From: Donghicola sp041224595
Lineage (GTDB): Bacteria > Pseudomonadota > Alphaproteobacteria > Rhodobacterales > Rhodobacteraceae
Direction: 5' to 3'
DNA length: 29,080 nt
NCBI RefSeq assembly: GCF_041224595.1
Contig: NZ_JBGFGN010000077.1
Coordinates: 1-29,080, forward strand
Position numbers and translations under genes: made by a program. Below, in pieces: positions 21,638 to 29,080 of the stretch (positions are counted from its first letter, which is position 1; the number at the start of each line of letters is the position of its first letter). Under the pieces are notes generated by a model. That model saw only the letters and a list, made by a program, of their open reading frames with translations. It did no database searches and was not told where the DNA came from.

Positions 21638-23951
21638 TGCTGTCCATGACGTCACCGGAGAGGTCTTCCGGGATGGCTGGAGCCGCATCCGGGGCTCGAT
21701 GCAGGGGCTGCAGGCAGCCCGGCAGAAGCAGCTCGTGCGCGCCGCTGCGGGGCATCGTGCGGCCGTCTTCAAGGCGATCCGGGGCGGGGGCACGCATACG
21801 AAATCCCAACTCGCAAACCAGCTCGATTACCTGACCACGAAGTCCTCCCATATCGTCGATTCCAGCGGGTTCCTGGACGGAAAGACAAGGCTCGAGGGAT
21901 CAGAGATCAAGGACCTGACGGAGCGGTTCTCCAAGCGCTGGAGTGCGGAGTTCAAGCCCAAGCTCGGACAGACAACTCATATGCTGATGTCCTATCCGAT
22001 CGGGACCCGGGGCGAGGATGTGCGCGACATCACCGCCAATGTGGCGGAGCGGTTCTTTCAGTCCGAAGAGGGGCATTTTGACTACATTATTGCCGTGCAT
22101 GAGGACCGGGATCACCCGCACGCCCATATAGTCTTGAACCGCCGTTCCCAGGAAGGTGAGTTCTTTTATCTGGGTCGGGACCACCGATTCAACTACGACG
22201 ATTTCCGCCTCGCCATGGTCGAGGAGGCCGAGAAGTTCGGGGTGCGTCTGGAGGCCACACGGCGGCTCGATCGGGGTGTCGTACATTATCCGCCGCGCAC
22301 CCGGGAGGTCTATGAGGCGAGGGAAGAGGGGCGGGTAGCGGAGCCGCGTCCACGGGTCGGGGCGGATCTCGACAGCGCCCTCGAAGAGATCGCCAACACC
22401 CGGATCATCTATCACTCCCTTGCCGCCGAGGCCTCTGCGGACAACCGCGAGGACATCTCCAGTGCTCTCTTCCGCTCTGGAGAGCTTCTGGCCAAGGGCG
22501 GCAAGCTTACCTCTGAAGGAGGGGTATATATGGCAGAGGAACAATCATTTGAAGATTTGCGCACCCGCTACGCCGACCAGGTGGCGCGCGTTCAGGGCAT
22601 GATTGCGGAGAAGCCGGAAGCCGAGCGGCCGAGGCTGGAGCGAAGCCTCAACGAGATCCAATCGCGGCTCGCGCATATGCAGCCCTTGGGGGTCCGCTCC
22701 GTGACCCTCACCGAGAAGCCCTCGGATGGCGGGGTCTATTCCGAGGTTAATATCAACCGGGATCAGCTGGAGCGGCTGCAAGACCCGGAGGTGCGGGCGC
22801 AGGTCGATACCGCGCTGCGCGGGACCGGGATCAGTTCTTCTGTCGTCGTGGCGCGTATGGAGACTGGCGCGCAGAATGCAGCGCTGGAGCGTCAGTGGAT
22901 TGCGGACGATCTAGCCCGGGTCGCCGAGAAGGATGGTCTCAATCTCGAGCGACGTTCAGATCTGGAGACTGCGCGCGAGACGCTCAACCGCGCCCATGTT
23001 CAGCTCGGTGTCGCGCTGGAGCGATCAGGGGTCTTGCGCGAAGACGGCATCATGGAAGAGCGCGCTGCGAGCGAGCGGTTCCACTATCATTCCGAGGCGG
23101 CTGAAACCATGGAACGGGCTGTCCGCCAGGACATGCGCTCGGAAGGCCTGACCGGCCAGCAGATCGAGGATCGGGAGTGGCAGATTGCTGACCGAGCGGA
23201 GCGGCGCATCGAAGATGAGCAGCGGCGGTACCTGAATGCGCATTCGGAACTTCTCGCTCGGCCCGGCGACGTGATCGACCGGTCGGAACCCTACAGGGAA
23301 CACATCACAGACGATGCCCGGGCCCGGGAGATCACCCGAGAGGTCGACCGGATCATGGAGGCGCGTGACTTTCGGACACCTGTTGCGGATGCCGTCTCGG
23401 AGGATTTCCGCGCGCGGTATCCCGACATGCCAGCCCATCTCGCCCGAGTACTTGGCGCGACCTATGCGGCTGTTGCAGAGGTGCGCGACACCGAGGCCAT
23501 CAACCAGGTCCGCCGCGAAAACGAGTTGCGGGAGGCGCCGCTTGACCTGCGTGAAGAACGGTTTGGCGACGCGCGGGAAACTGAAGCCGCTGAACCCGCG
23601 CCGATTGCCGATGCCGATCTCCGGCGGGTCATTGATCACGAACGGGCCGGCAATCTGCACTCGCCATTCCAGGATGACGGCCAGCGCCTGGCCTATCGCG
23701 ACGCCGTCGAGCGGGAGCTTGATGACGCGCAGATCGAGCGGCTGCGAGACGGGGATGCGGACGTGCTGAAGGACCAGATCGAGGACCGTCTCGACCGGCT
23801 CTATGCCGCCAAGATCTATCTGCAATCAAATGAAGCCACCGCCAACAGCGAAGCAACCCGCGCCGTGGTCGAGGAGATCGCCGACCGGGAATACGAGCTT
23901 CACCGCGCCGATTTGGTTGATGGTGAGAGTGAGCGCGGGGAGACCCATTGA
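21624..23951 (+). CDS. MobP-type relaxase (VirD2/TraI-like)
   Basis: This 775-residue protein is best started at ATG 21624 (MRLNDAVHD), with GGGAG eight bases upstream; a TTG two codons earlier is less likely. Residues about 45-230 form the relaxase domain: Tyr69 in NQLDYLTTKS is the probable nicking residue, and the metal-binding histidine motif is HEDRDHPHAH (159-168), followed by IVLNRR. This is the MOBP arrangement of VirD2 and RP4 TraI. The enzyme nicks one strand at oriT, stays bound to the 5' end and pilots it to the coupling protein. The remaining 500 residues are highly charged and helical, with no helicase or primase motif. The gene overlaps its accessory partner by 14 bases and the coupling protein gene by one base, so the three form one operon. 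Confidence 0.9.
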   Translation: MRLNDAVHDVTGEVFRDGWSRIRGSMQGLQAARQKQLVRAAAGHRAAVFKAIRGGGTHTKSQLANQLDYLTTKSSHIVDSSGFLDGKTRLEGSEIKDLTERFSKRWSAEFKPKLGQTTHMLMSYPIGTRGEDVRDITANVAERFFQSEEGHFDYIIAVHEDRDHPHAHIVLNRRSQEGEFFYLGRDHRFNYDDFRLAMVEEAEKFGVRLEATRRLDRGVVHYPPRTREVYEAREEGRVAEPRPRVGADLDSALEEIANTRIIYHSLAAEASADNREDISSALFRSGELLAKGGKLTSEGGVYMAEEQSFEDLRTRYADQVARVQGMIAEKPEAERPRLERSLNEIQSRLAHMQPLGVRSVTLTEKPSDGGVYSEVNINRDQLERLQDPEVRAQVDTALRGTGISSSVVVARMETGAQNAALERQWIADDLARVAEKDGLNLERRSDLETARETLNRAHVQLGVALERSGVLREDGIMEERAASERFHYHSEAAETMERAVRQDMRSEGLTGQQIEDREWQIADRAERRIEDEQRRYLNAHSELLARPGDVIDRSEPYREHITDDARAREITREVDRIMEARDFRTPVADAVSEDFRARYPDMPAHLARVLGATYAAVAEVRDTEAINQVRRENELREAPLDLREERFGDARETEAAEPAPIADADLRRVIDHERAGNLHSPFQDDGQRLAYRDAVERELDDAQIERLRDGDADVLKDQIEDRLDRLYAAKIYLQSNEATANSEATRAVVEEIADREYELHRADLVDGESERGETH

Positions 23952-25975
23952 TGGGTGGGATGGGAAAGGGCCGTCTCGCTCTCGGCGTGGTGCTGGTGAC
24001 ATTGGTGGCCATCGCCATCGGCTATGTGATCGCTTCTGCAGTGCTGACCTTCCGCGACCTGGGGTTCCAGGCCGAGATCGACTTCTTCTACATCGCGCAG
24101 AACTACCGGGCCATCGGAGCTGTCCGCCCCGATGATTTCCGGCTGATCAATCTGATCATGGGTGCGGCTGGGGTGGTGGGCCTCATGATGAGCCTTGCAA
24201 TGTCAGGCTCGGCCCTAACACGCTTCGGTTACACCCACTGGCAGACCCGCCGGGAGATGAAGAAGAACGGCTTCTTCGGAAAGCCGGGCACGGGCTTTGT
24301 GATCGGCAAGCTCGGCAAGCCCAGCTCCCGCGCGCCGTTCCTCTGCTCCAAGACCTTCCCCCATGCGCTGATCGTGGCTCCGACCGGGCGCGGCAAGACC
24401 ACCGGTTTTGTCATTCCGAACCTTCTTACCTGGCAAGGATCGGCGGTCGTGCTCGATGTGAAGGGTGAGTGTTTCGAGGCGTCGGCAAGGCATCGGGCCG
24501 CCCAAGGCGATACGGTCTATCGGTTTGCCCCGACGGACTGGGAAGACAAACGCACGCATCGCTACAACCCGCTCCTTCGGATCTACGAACTCAAAGACCC
24601 CGCGCGCCAACAGATGGAGTTGCAGCTCCTGGCCACACTCTTCCTGCAGAACGACAACGACCGGGTGCAGGGGCTCCTCAAAGGCGGGATCGATCTCTTC
24701 GTCGCCGCCGGACTACTGGCTTTCCAGCGCCGTCGGCCGACGCTCGGGGAGATCTACCGCATCGCCGCCTCGGGCGGGCAGAAGCAGAAAGAATATCTCG
24801 CGCGCGCCCACGAGGTCCAGAACGCCGCGGCGCGGCTGATATTCACGCGTCTTGCCTCGACCAATAACGACACGCTGACCTCCTATGTCTCGCTCCTGAT
24901 GACCTCGGGTCTTGATCAATGGCAGAACCCGGCGATCGATGATGCGACGGCGACCTCTGATTTTGACTTCCGGACGATCCGCAAGAAGCCCTTCAGCGTC
25001 TATCTCGTCGTCCAACCCCTCATGGTGAAACCCCTCGCACCGCTGATCCGGCTCTTCTTCTCGGACCTGCTCTCGGCGCTTCAGGACAAGGAGCCGGGTC
25101 CGGACGAGCCCTGGCCGGTCATGATCATGCTCGACGAGTTCAACCGGCTCGGAAAGATGCCGATCGTGGCCGAGAGCATCGAAGTGCTGCGCGCCTATCG
25201 CGGGCATCTCGCGGTGGTCACCCAGACCATCCCCGCCATCGACGAGATCTACGGCGAGAACACGCGGCGGGCCTTGCAGGGGAATGCCGGGATCAAGCTC
25301 TACCTGACGCCCTCCGATGAGAAGACTGTAGAGGAGCTGAGCAAGGCGGTTGGCAAGACCACGAAAACCGTTGTCACGCGATCCCGTGCGGTTGGGAAAA
25401 ATCCGTTTGAAGGTCGAAGCCAGTCTGAGCGGACCGAGGAAGTGTCGCTCTTGCCGGAGGACGAAGCACGACGCTTGCCGCTCGACGAGATCGTCGTCGT
25501 GGTCGATGCGCAGATGCCGGTCCGGGCGAAGCGGGTGGTGTATTTTGAGGATCCGTTTTTCAAAGGCATTCACGCGGCGCAGGAAGGAGGGTTACCGTTT
25601 CCGAAAGGTCCAGTTCCTCCGATGGGTACGCTGCCCCTCAGCGTTCAGGCAATGCCAACAGCGCCGCGCGGGTCAGGTCTGACAGAGCACGATTTTGAGG
25701 CAAGGATGGGGATCACGGAGCCTGGCAAGAACGGACCTATCGAATCGCGACCTGCCGCTGAGACTCAGCGGGTTCGTGCCGCGGTCCTCGCGGATGATCA
25801 GCGCCAGTTCGAAATGGATTTTGGGCGGCAGACGGATCTGGATGCGGACGCTCCGAGCGAAAACGACGTCGTCCATGTTCAGGTGGCCGTGAGTGACCTT
25901 GAACGGTTGGAGGCGGAGATGTCCGGTTCGGAACCACATGTCGGCGAGGTGGGCGAGAAATTCGGGCTCGGCTAA
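23951..25975 (+). CDS. traG: Type IV coupling protein, VirD4/TraG family
   Basis: This 674-residue membrane ATPase links the relaxosome to the type IV secretion channel. ATG 23951 overlaps the relaxase stop (TGATG) and follows GGGGA; the TTG one codon upstream is less likely. Two N-terminal transmembrane helices are at about 8-30 (LALGVVLVTLVAIAIGYVIA) and 66-86 (LINLIMGAAGVVGLMMSLAM). The cytoplasmic motor has Walker A APTGRGKTTG (143-152) and Walker B VMIMLDEFN (about 390-398), then QTIPAIDEIYGE. After about residue 560 a variable C-terminal tail probably contacts substrates. The family usually works as a hexamer at the inner membrane. Length is normal and no defect is visible. Confidence 0.93.
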   Translation: MGGMGKGRLALGVVLVTLVAIAIGYVIASAVLTFRDLGFQAEIDFFYIAQNYRAIGAVRPDDFRLINLIMGAAGVVGLMMSLAMSGSALTRFGYTHWQTRREMKKNGFFGKPGTGFVIGKLGKPSSRAPFLCSKTFPHALIVAPTGRGKTTGFVIPNLLTWQGSAVVLDVKGECFEASARHRAAQGDTVYRFAPTDWEDKRTHRYNPLLRIYELKDPARQQMELQLLATLFLQNDNDRVQGLLKGGIDLFVAAGLLAFQRRRPTLGEIYRIAASGGQKQKEYLARAHEVQNAAARLIFTRLASTNNDTLTSYVSLLMTSGLDQWQNPAIDDATATSDFDFRTIRKKPFSVYLVVQPLMVKPLAPLIRLFFSDLLSALQDKEPGPDEPWPVMIMLDEFNRLGKMPIVAESIEVLRAYRGHLAVVTQTIPAIDEIYGENTRRALQGNAGIKLYLTPSDEKTVEELSKAVGKTTKTVVTRSRAVGKNPFEGRSQSERTEEVSLLPEDEARRLPLDEIVVVVDAQMPVRAKRVVYFEDPFFKGIHAAQEGGLPFPKGPVPPMGTLPLSVQAMPTAPRGSGLTEHDFEARMGITEPGKNGPIESRPAAETQRVRAAVLADDQRQFEMDFGRQTDLDADAPSENDVVHVQVAVSDLERLEAEMSGSEPHVGEVGEKFGLG

Positions 25976-26045
25976 GCCGTCATGCGGGGGATACGAAAGA
26001 ATATCGCTATGGCGTCTTGTAGCTCCGCCCTTGAGCCGACCGTTG

Positions 26046-26609
26046 TCACGGGTGAAGAAAACCAGGATCGTCGCGCTCTGGTCGAGGGGCTCGCTCAATC
26101 GTCGCAGGGTCGATCTCACGCATCGTCAACTGAGCGTTCACCCTGCGGGCCGCGGGGCCCGCACGAAACCACTTCGCGGCGGAAGCCAAGTTAAAGCGCG
26201 GACGACGCTGCCCCTTTGCTGGGTTTGAGGCCTCCATCAGAACCTCGATCATTTCATCGATGCGGTAGAGGCCACCCGCAACGGGGAGGGGCATCTTGCG
26301 CTGCTGGAGCGCCTGTCGCTTCACCTCGAGCTTCTCGGCGACATCCGCGAGAGACACCAGGTCGGGACGGACCTCGCGCAGGGCAGTGCCCTGCGGCAGC
26401 GCCTTGATCAGCGCCCGCGCCGCTTCAAGGATCGCGCTTTCGGCCTCATCCCCTTCAAGTTCCAGTTCTACACCCAGAAGACCGGCGTGACCGGTACCCA
26501 CGAGCGCATCTTCAAAACCCGCCTCATAGATGGCGTCGGAGAGCGCAAACGCATCGTGCTCCCCGTCGGGGAGCGCAAAGACCAGTTCGAATTCGAATTC
26601 TTCAGCCAT
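26046..26609 (-). CDS. Helix-turn-helix protein, probable antitoxin-like partner
   Basis: This 187-residue protein starts best at ATG 26609 (MAEEFEFELVFALPDGEHDA), with GAAGG six bases upstream. The first 75 residues are strongly acidic, with alternating strands and helices (SDAIYEAGFEDALVGTGHAG) like a small alpha-beta ligand or partner domain. Residues 84-105 (DLVSLADVAEKLEVKRQALQ) form a helix-turn-helix of the MerR/excisionase style. The tail from about 130 is basic. Its start overlaps the stop of the small upstream protein by eight bases, so they are made together. I recall such pairs annotated as DNA-binding protein plus HicA-like small protein. An antitoxin-repressor role is inferred from operon form and the palindrome at 26895. 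Confidence 0.7.
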   Translation of the reverse strand: MAEEFEFELVFALPDGEHDAFALSDAIYEAGFEDALVGTGHAGLLGVELELEGDEAESAILEAARALIKALPQGTALREVRPDLVSLADVAEKLEVKRQALQQRKMPLPVAGGLYRIDEMIEVLMEASNPAKGQRRPRFNLASAAKWFRAGPAARRVNAQLTMREIDPATIERAPRPERDDPGFLHP

Positions 26610-26871
26610 CGGCATCACCTTCGTCGTTCCTTTGAAGCTTCACGCAGGCCAGAGCCTTCTGTCGGATCCTTTTCGCGAATTGCTGTGGGTTCTTCGGGGT
26701 CGACCAGACAGACATCTGACAAAACTCGCCACAGCGGCAATCCTTATCGTTGGCCGGGCATCGGAGGATCCCCCACGCGTGCCCCTTGCCCTCAATAAGG
26801 TCCCATCCCAGCTCTTCGAGCTCCTGGATGACGGCCTCGATTTCCTTTGAGGTGTGCTTCTTCCTTGGCAC
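26602..26871 (-). CDS. HicA-like small protein, probable toxin
   Basis: This 89-residue protein starts at GTG 26871, with GGAG about eight bases upstream. The opening MPRKKHTSKEIEAVIQELEE and the HAWGILRCPANDKDCRCGEF segment (about 31-50) suggest a small alpha-beta fold like HicA mRNA interferases, in which a conserved His at this place is catalytic. An unusual Cys-rich loop (C-x-x-x-x-x-x-C-x-C-x-x-x-C) follows and could bind zinc, which ordinary HicA proteins lack. The gene is first in a two-gene operon, upstream of the acidic helix-turn-helix protein. Toxin function is inferred; the family name is uncertain. Confidence 0.65.
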   Translation of the reverse strand: MPRKKHTSKEIEAVIQELEELGWDLIEGKGHAWGILRCPANDKDCRCGEFCQMSVWSTPKNPQQFAKRIRQKALACVKLQRNDEGDADG

Positions 26872-26894
26872 CTTAGATACTCCACCCTCTTAAA

Positions 26895-26908
26895 TTGTCA
26901 AGTGACAA
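26895..26908. promoter_or_regulatory. Palindromic operator of the HicA-like/helix-turn-helix operon
   Basis: TTGTCA-AG-TGACAA is a perfect inverted repeat 24 bases upstream of the first start. On the minus strand its right half forms TTGACA, a -35, with TATCTA (26881-26876) 16 bases beyond as a possible -10. An operator overlapping the promoter is what autoregulated toxin-antitoxin units show. Confidence 0.55.
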
Positions 26909-26964
26909 GTTAATGGCTCGGCAAAAACATCGCTGCAATCTGCTGCCCGCTACCTGCTCATTCC

Positions 26965-27204
26965 CTAAGGAAGTTTGCTGTCATACGCTTTGATCTGAGA
27001 ACGGGATACAGGACGGACGTCCCAGACAGCAACACCGGCGCTGATGTCGTTCCACTTCACCCGGACATGGCATGATGGTGCCAAGGTAAATCCGTACAGG
27101 CAGTTTGCCGCGAGCTCTGCTGAAGGCAAAGGTATGGGCTCGCAGAGAACATGTTCGCGCCGGTGAAGCCTTTGACGGTCAATGCTACCTTCGGCCCAGC
27201 CTGC
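26965..27204 (-). other. Open frame without a normal start, possible small gene or remnant
   Basis: Between an in-frame TAA (27205-27207) and TAG (26965-26967) lies an 80-codon minus-strand frame with no ATG or upstream GTG. TTG 27129 would give 54 residues. The last part reads CLYGFTLAPSCHVRVKWNDI and then SAGVAVWDVRPVSRSQIKAY, which looks like genuine protein rather than a shadow. It starts in the end of virB6. It may be a short gene using TTG, a frameshifted extension of virB6, or the end of a decayed gene. The rest of 26872-27184 holds only the operator palindrome. Confidence 0.3.
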
Positions 27205-28264
27205 TTAGGCGGGCCAACTGTGCCAGCATTCGCGCGCCTGTGCTGCTCGAGCCAGTGTCAGGGTTCGTCGGAACGGTTTGGCTGACACCCGGCCTCTGCG
27301 GCATTGTCTGCACCCCAAAGAACTGACGCGCACGCAGCGCAGCGTATTCAGCACCACTTGCCCCGCCGATCAGATACCGATTGTAGGCTTGCTGACTGCC
27401 ACCAAGCGCCCGGCCAAACCCGTAGGCACCGCCAAGGCCTGCTGATAGCGCTGGCATCATGATGTTCCCCGAGATGGATCGAACGATGAATGGCGTGGCA
27501 ATAATGAACCCCTTAGCCATGAGTACCATCATGAAGAAGGGGATGAGCGCCCCGATGTTCGAGGCACCTTCCGGGTCACCAAGCTCTCCGATGAGGGCAG
27601 CGCTTACGCCGGTGATCGTTGCAAAGACACCGGCGACGACGATCGGATAAAGCGCGAAGGAAACCAGTGCCGAGAGCCAGCGTGCAAAATAGTCCTTGGT
27701 CACTTCAAAAAGCGTGAGGAAGATCATCACCGGAGCAATCCCGATCAGGAGTGCAATCATTAGCCGGGATGCCACGAGGATGAACGCCGCGAGTCCGCCC
27801 AGGATCGAAAGCAGGAGCACGCCAAGAACGTCAAGCAATGCGCCGGCCATCCAGTTCAATTCGGACCCGGCGGCATTCAGGTAATCTCCCAGTTCGGCAA
27901 TGAGCCGGTCGAACTCTTCGGCGAAGGTGCCGCTAGGTCCCGGTGTTCCACCGCCGACCGAAGCGACCAGCGAACCGGCGATGCTGTCGATGCCACTCAG
28001 TACGGCGGACGAGAAGGCGTTGAACTGCACCCAATTCGTCGCGAACACCCCTATGAGGCCGACCTTCACCGCGAGCCAGAAGGCCGTTCGACCATCCATG
28101 GCGCGATACTGGTAGATCATGTTCACGCAGACGAGGATGACGATGAGCGTAGTCCCGAGCACCAGCATCGTTCCAACTGTCGCCGCCACGGCACCGAATT
28201 GCGTCTCGGCCGCGGTATCCAGGTAGCCCTGGGAGGTTTCGACAAAGTAGGTGACGACGCTCAT
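27185..28264 (-). CDS. virB6: VirB6/TrbL-type inner membrane channel protein
   Basis: This 359-residue polytopic membrane protein forms part of the inner-membrane base of a type IV secretion channel. At least six hydrophobic segments are visible: about 27-50 (VAATVGTMLVLGTTLIVILV), 60-85, 140-165 (LLDVLGVLLLSILGGLAAFI), 168-190 (LMIALLIGIAPVMIFLTLFE), 200-225 (ALYPIVVAGVFATIT) and 240-262 (FFMMVLMAKGFIIATPFIV). The central signature around the IAPVMIFLTLFEVTKDYFARW stretch is typical of VirB6. The C-terminal 100 residues are soluble and Gly/Arg-rich. The gene follows the small secreted protein gene by six bases and is the last gene of its operon in this window; the rest of the secretion genes must lie to the right or elsewhere. 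Confidence 0.9.
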   Translation of the reverse strand: MSVVTYFVETSQGYLDTAAETQFGAVAATVGTMLVLGTTLIVILVCVNMIYQYRAMDGRTAFWLAVKVGLIGVFATNWVQFNAFSSAVLSGIDSIAGSLVASVGGGTPGPSGTFAEEFDRLIAELGDYLNAAGSELNWMAGALLDVLGVLLLSILGGLAAFILVASRLMIALLIGIAPVMIFLTLFEVTKDYFARWLSALVSFALYPIVVAGVFATITGVSAALIGELGDPEGASNIGALIPFFMMVLMAKGFIIATPFIVRSISGNIMMPALSAGLGGAYGFGRALGGSQQAYNRYLIGGASGAEYAALRARQFFGVQTMPQRPGVSQTVPTNPDTGSSSTGARMLAQLARLSRLGRR

Positions 28265-28270
28265 GATCCG

Positions 28271-28669
28271 CTACCAGTTGCCCTCGGCTTCGCAAATCGC
28301 CATCGCTTCAGGTCTCAACGCATTGGCGCGCCGGTTGTAGGTGTCCGAGGCTTCCAGCATCTCCCAGCGTTCGGCGGCGGCGAAGCGCTCGAGAAACACG
28401 GTTTCCGCGGCATCCCAGCTTGGAAAGCGAATGTCGCAGGCGCAGGAGCCGGTTTCGACGATCCGTTCCAGGTTCTGAGCCCGGTAGATGTCCTGGGCCA
28501 ACACGCGTTTGTAGGCCTCTCGTACGCCGATGTTTTTCATCCAGTCCGGCTCTGCGGGCCGTTCAATGCAGACATCCGGTTCGCTTTCGATGGACGGGAC
28601 GAAGTTGCTCTCAGCGGTTGCTGGCAGTCCTGGAACTGCAATCAAAAGAGCAATTAGGGCGGCCCTCAT
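28271..28669 (-). CDS. Small secreted protein of the type IV secretion operon, unrecognised
   Basis: The start at ATG 28669 overlaps the previous stop by four bases (ATGA) and gives 132 residues with a clear Sec signal peptide (MRAALIALLIAVPGLPATAES, cleavage likely after TATA or TAES). The mature part has Cys in DVCIERP, GSCACDIRFP and MAICEAEG, so disulphides in the periplasm are likely. It is helical after about residue 60 (AAETVFLERFAAAERWEMLE). I do not recognise a VirB family. Its place before virB6 suggests a periplasmic role in channel assembly, comparable in position to VirB5-side genes, but this is inference. Confidence 0.75.
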   Translation of the reverse strand: MRAALIALLIAVPGLPATAESNFVPSIESEPDVCIERPAEPDWMKNIGVREAYKRVLAQDIYRAQNLERIVETGSCACDIRFPSWDAAETVFLERFAAAERWEMLEASDTYNRRANALRPEAMAICEAEGNW

Positions 28670-28860
28670 GATGTGCCGCCTTCGTAGGAAATGGCGCGCT
28701 TCAGAAACGCCGTATGCCCGATATTCGCGAACTCCGACGAACTGACCGAGAAAACTTCCCAACCGTCTTTCCCGCGTGCGTTCAGGTCGTCCTGCATCGC
28801 GATCAGGCTGGTTTTCTTGTCCATCGGATAGGAGATGATCTGGTACTCAAACTGCTTCAT
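28666..28860 (-). CDS. DUF4177 family protein
   Basis: This 64-residue protein starts at ATG 28860 (MKQFEYQIISYPMDKKTSLI) and has the family pattern: N-terminal strand with F-E-Y, then LNARGKDGWEVFSVS (about 26-40) with the conserved G-x-x-G-W-E, and a final strand with FLKR. DUF4177 proteins are small beta-rich domains of unknown function, usually cytoplasmic. Here it is coupled by a four-base overlap to the secreted protein gene and lies inside the secretion operon. Whether it contributes to secretion is unknown. Confidence 0.8.
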   Translation of the reverse strand: MKQFEYQIISYPMDKKTSLIAMQDDLNARGKDGWEVFSVSSSEFANIGHTAFLKRAISYEGGTS

Positions 28861-29080
28861 GTCTCATGCCTCCGCTGAGATCGGTTCCGGGGAGATAGAA
28901 TTCTGTGATGCCGCGTTGGCCGTCTTCGCGGCCCGCCTGAATGATTGTGAACGGCGGAGCAATACTCGGCCACGGTAGCGACGGCATAGTGTTGTCGCGG
29001 GCGGCGTAAAAGTCGTCCACTTTTGCCCTTTCGGATTTCGGGAGGGCTTGGGGATATACACCGTGGACTTGTATTTGAAG
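28847..29080 (-). CDS. Partial gene of the secretion operon, 3' end only
   Basis: The frame open to the right edge of the window ends at TGA 28849-28847 and has 77 residues with natural composition: SERAKVDDFYAARDNTMPSL, later PPFTIIQAGREDGQRGITEF and YLPGTDLSGGMRHEAV. It overlaps the DUF4177 start by 14 bases. A competing frame (28864-29061) begins with ATG but is Arg/Ser-rich with poor third positions, so I prefer this one. The start lies outside the window. I cannot name the family; a VirB-cluster protein is likely from position. Confidence 0.45.
   Translation of the reverse strand, partial: LQIQVHGVYPQALPKSERAKVDDFYAARDNTMPSLPWPSIAPPFTIIQAGREDGQRGITEFYLPGTDLSGGMRHEAV

Noticed and set aside
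28864..29061. Minus-strand frame with its own ATG at the right edge
   Set aside because: Its Arg/Ser/Thr-rich composition and poor third positions are worse than the overlapping frame ending at 28847, which reads like real protein.

Overview
The window looks like part of a conjugative plasmid or integrative conjugative element from an alphaproteobacterium, most likely Rhodobacterales. This is inferred from high GC and GC-rich third codon positions, and from a gene set I know from that group's plasmids: DUF3768, an orphan ParB-like protein, a strawberry-notch helicase/methyltransferase, DUF736, DUF2493, a MobP relaxase with a VirD4/TraG coupling protein, and VirB-type secretion genes. No replication initiator, ParA, rRNA, tRNA or CRISPR array is visible.

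Layout. (1) 1-3746 is a complete, passenger-free Tn3-family transposon with perfect 38-bp ends, divergent tnpA and tnpR, and a res region between them. It has cut a tyrosine recombinase gene (3747-4854) and removed the end carrying its catalytic tyrosine. Upstream of that recombinase lies what looks like the last 38 codons of an ArdC-type antirestriction gene. (2) 5.2-14.9 kb is a co-directional block of accessory genes: DUF3768, ParB-like, two small conserved proteins, a 1418-aa methyltransferase-helicase fusion resembling phage P1 DarB in architecture, a zinc-ribbon protein and a duplicated DUF736 protein. Most genes have their own ribosome binding site, and several gaps hold a strong hairpin. 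(3) 14.9-15.6 kb is non-coding. Its best content is a probable small RNA (about 15065-15188) with anti-Shine-Dalgarno CCTCCTCCC motifs in loops, an RpoH-like promoter and an intrinsic terminator, the design of the chromosomal CcsR/cuckoo (alpha-r14) RNAs. (4) 15.6-17.2 kb holds two small conserved genes and a ParDE-type toxin-antitoxin operon on the minus strand. (5) 17.2-20.5 kb holds a nested inverted repeat, a DUF2493 protein, a GSU2403-type nucleotidyltransferase-fold protein, a candidate oriT with a P-type nic core, and a 68-aa protein. (6) 20.5-26 kb is the mobilisation operon: relaxosome accessory protein, relaxase and coupling protein, translationally overlapped. (7) 26-29 kb, minus strand, holds a two-gene toxin-antitoxin-like unit with a palindromic operator, then the end of a type IV secretion operon (VirB6, a small secreted protein, a DUF4177 protein and a partial gene at the edge).

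The relaxase nicks and pilots DNA, the coupling protein passes it to the VirB channel, and the toxin-antitoxin units would stabilise the element. The 5-15 kb block probably serves establishment and protection in a new host. That last point is inference from architecture and co-occurrence, not shown by the sequence alone.
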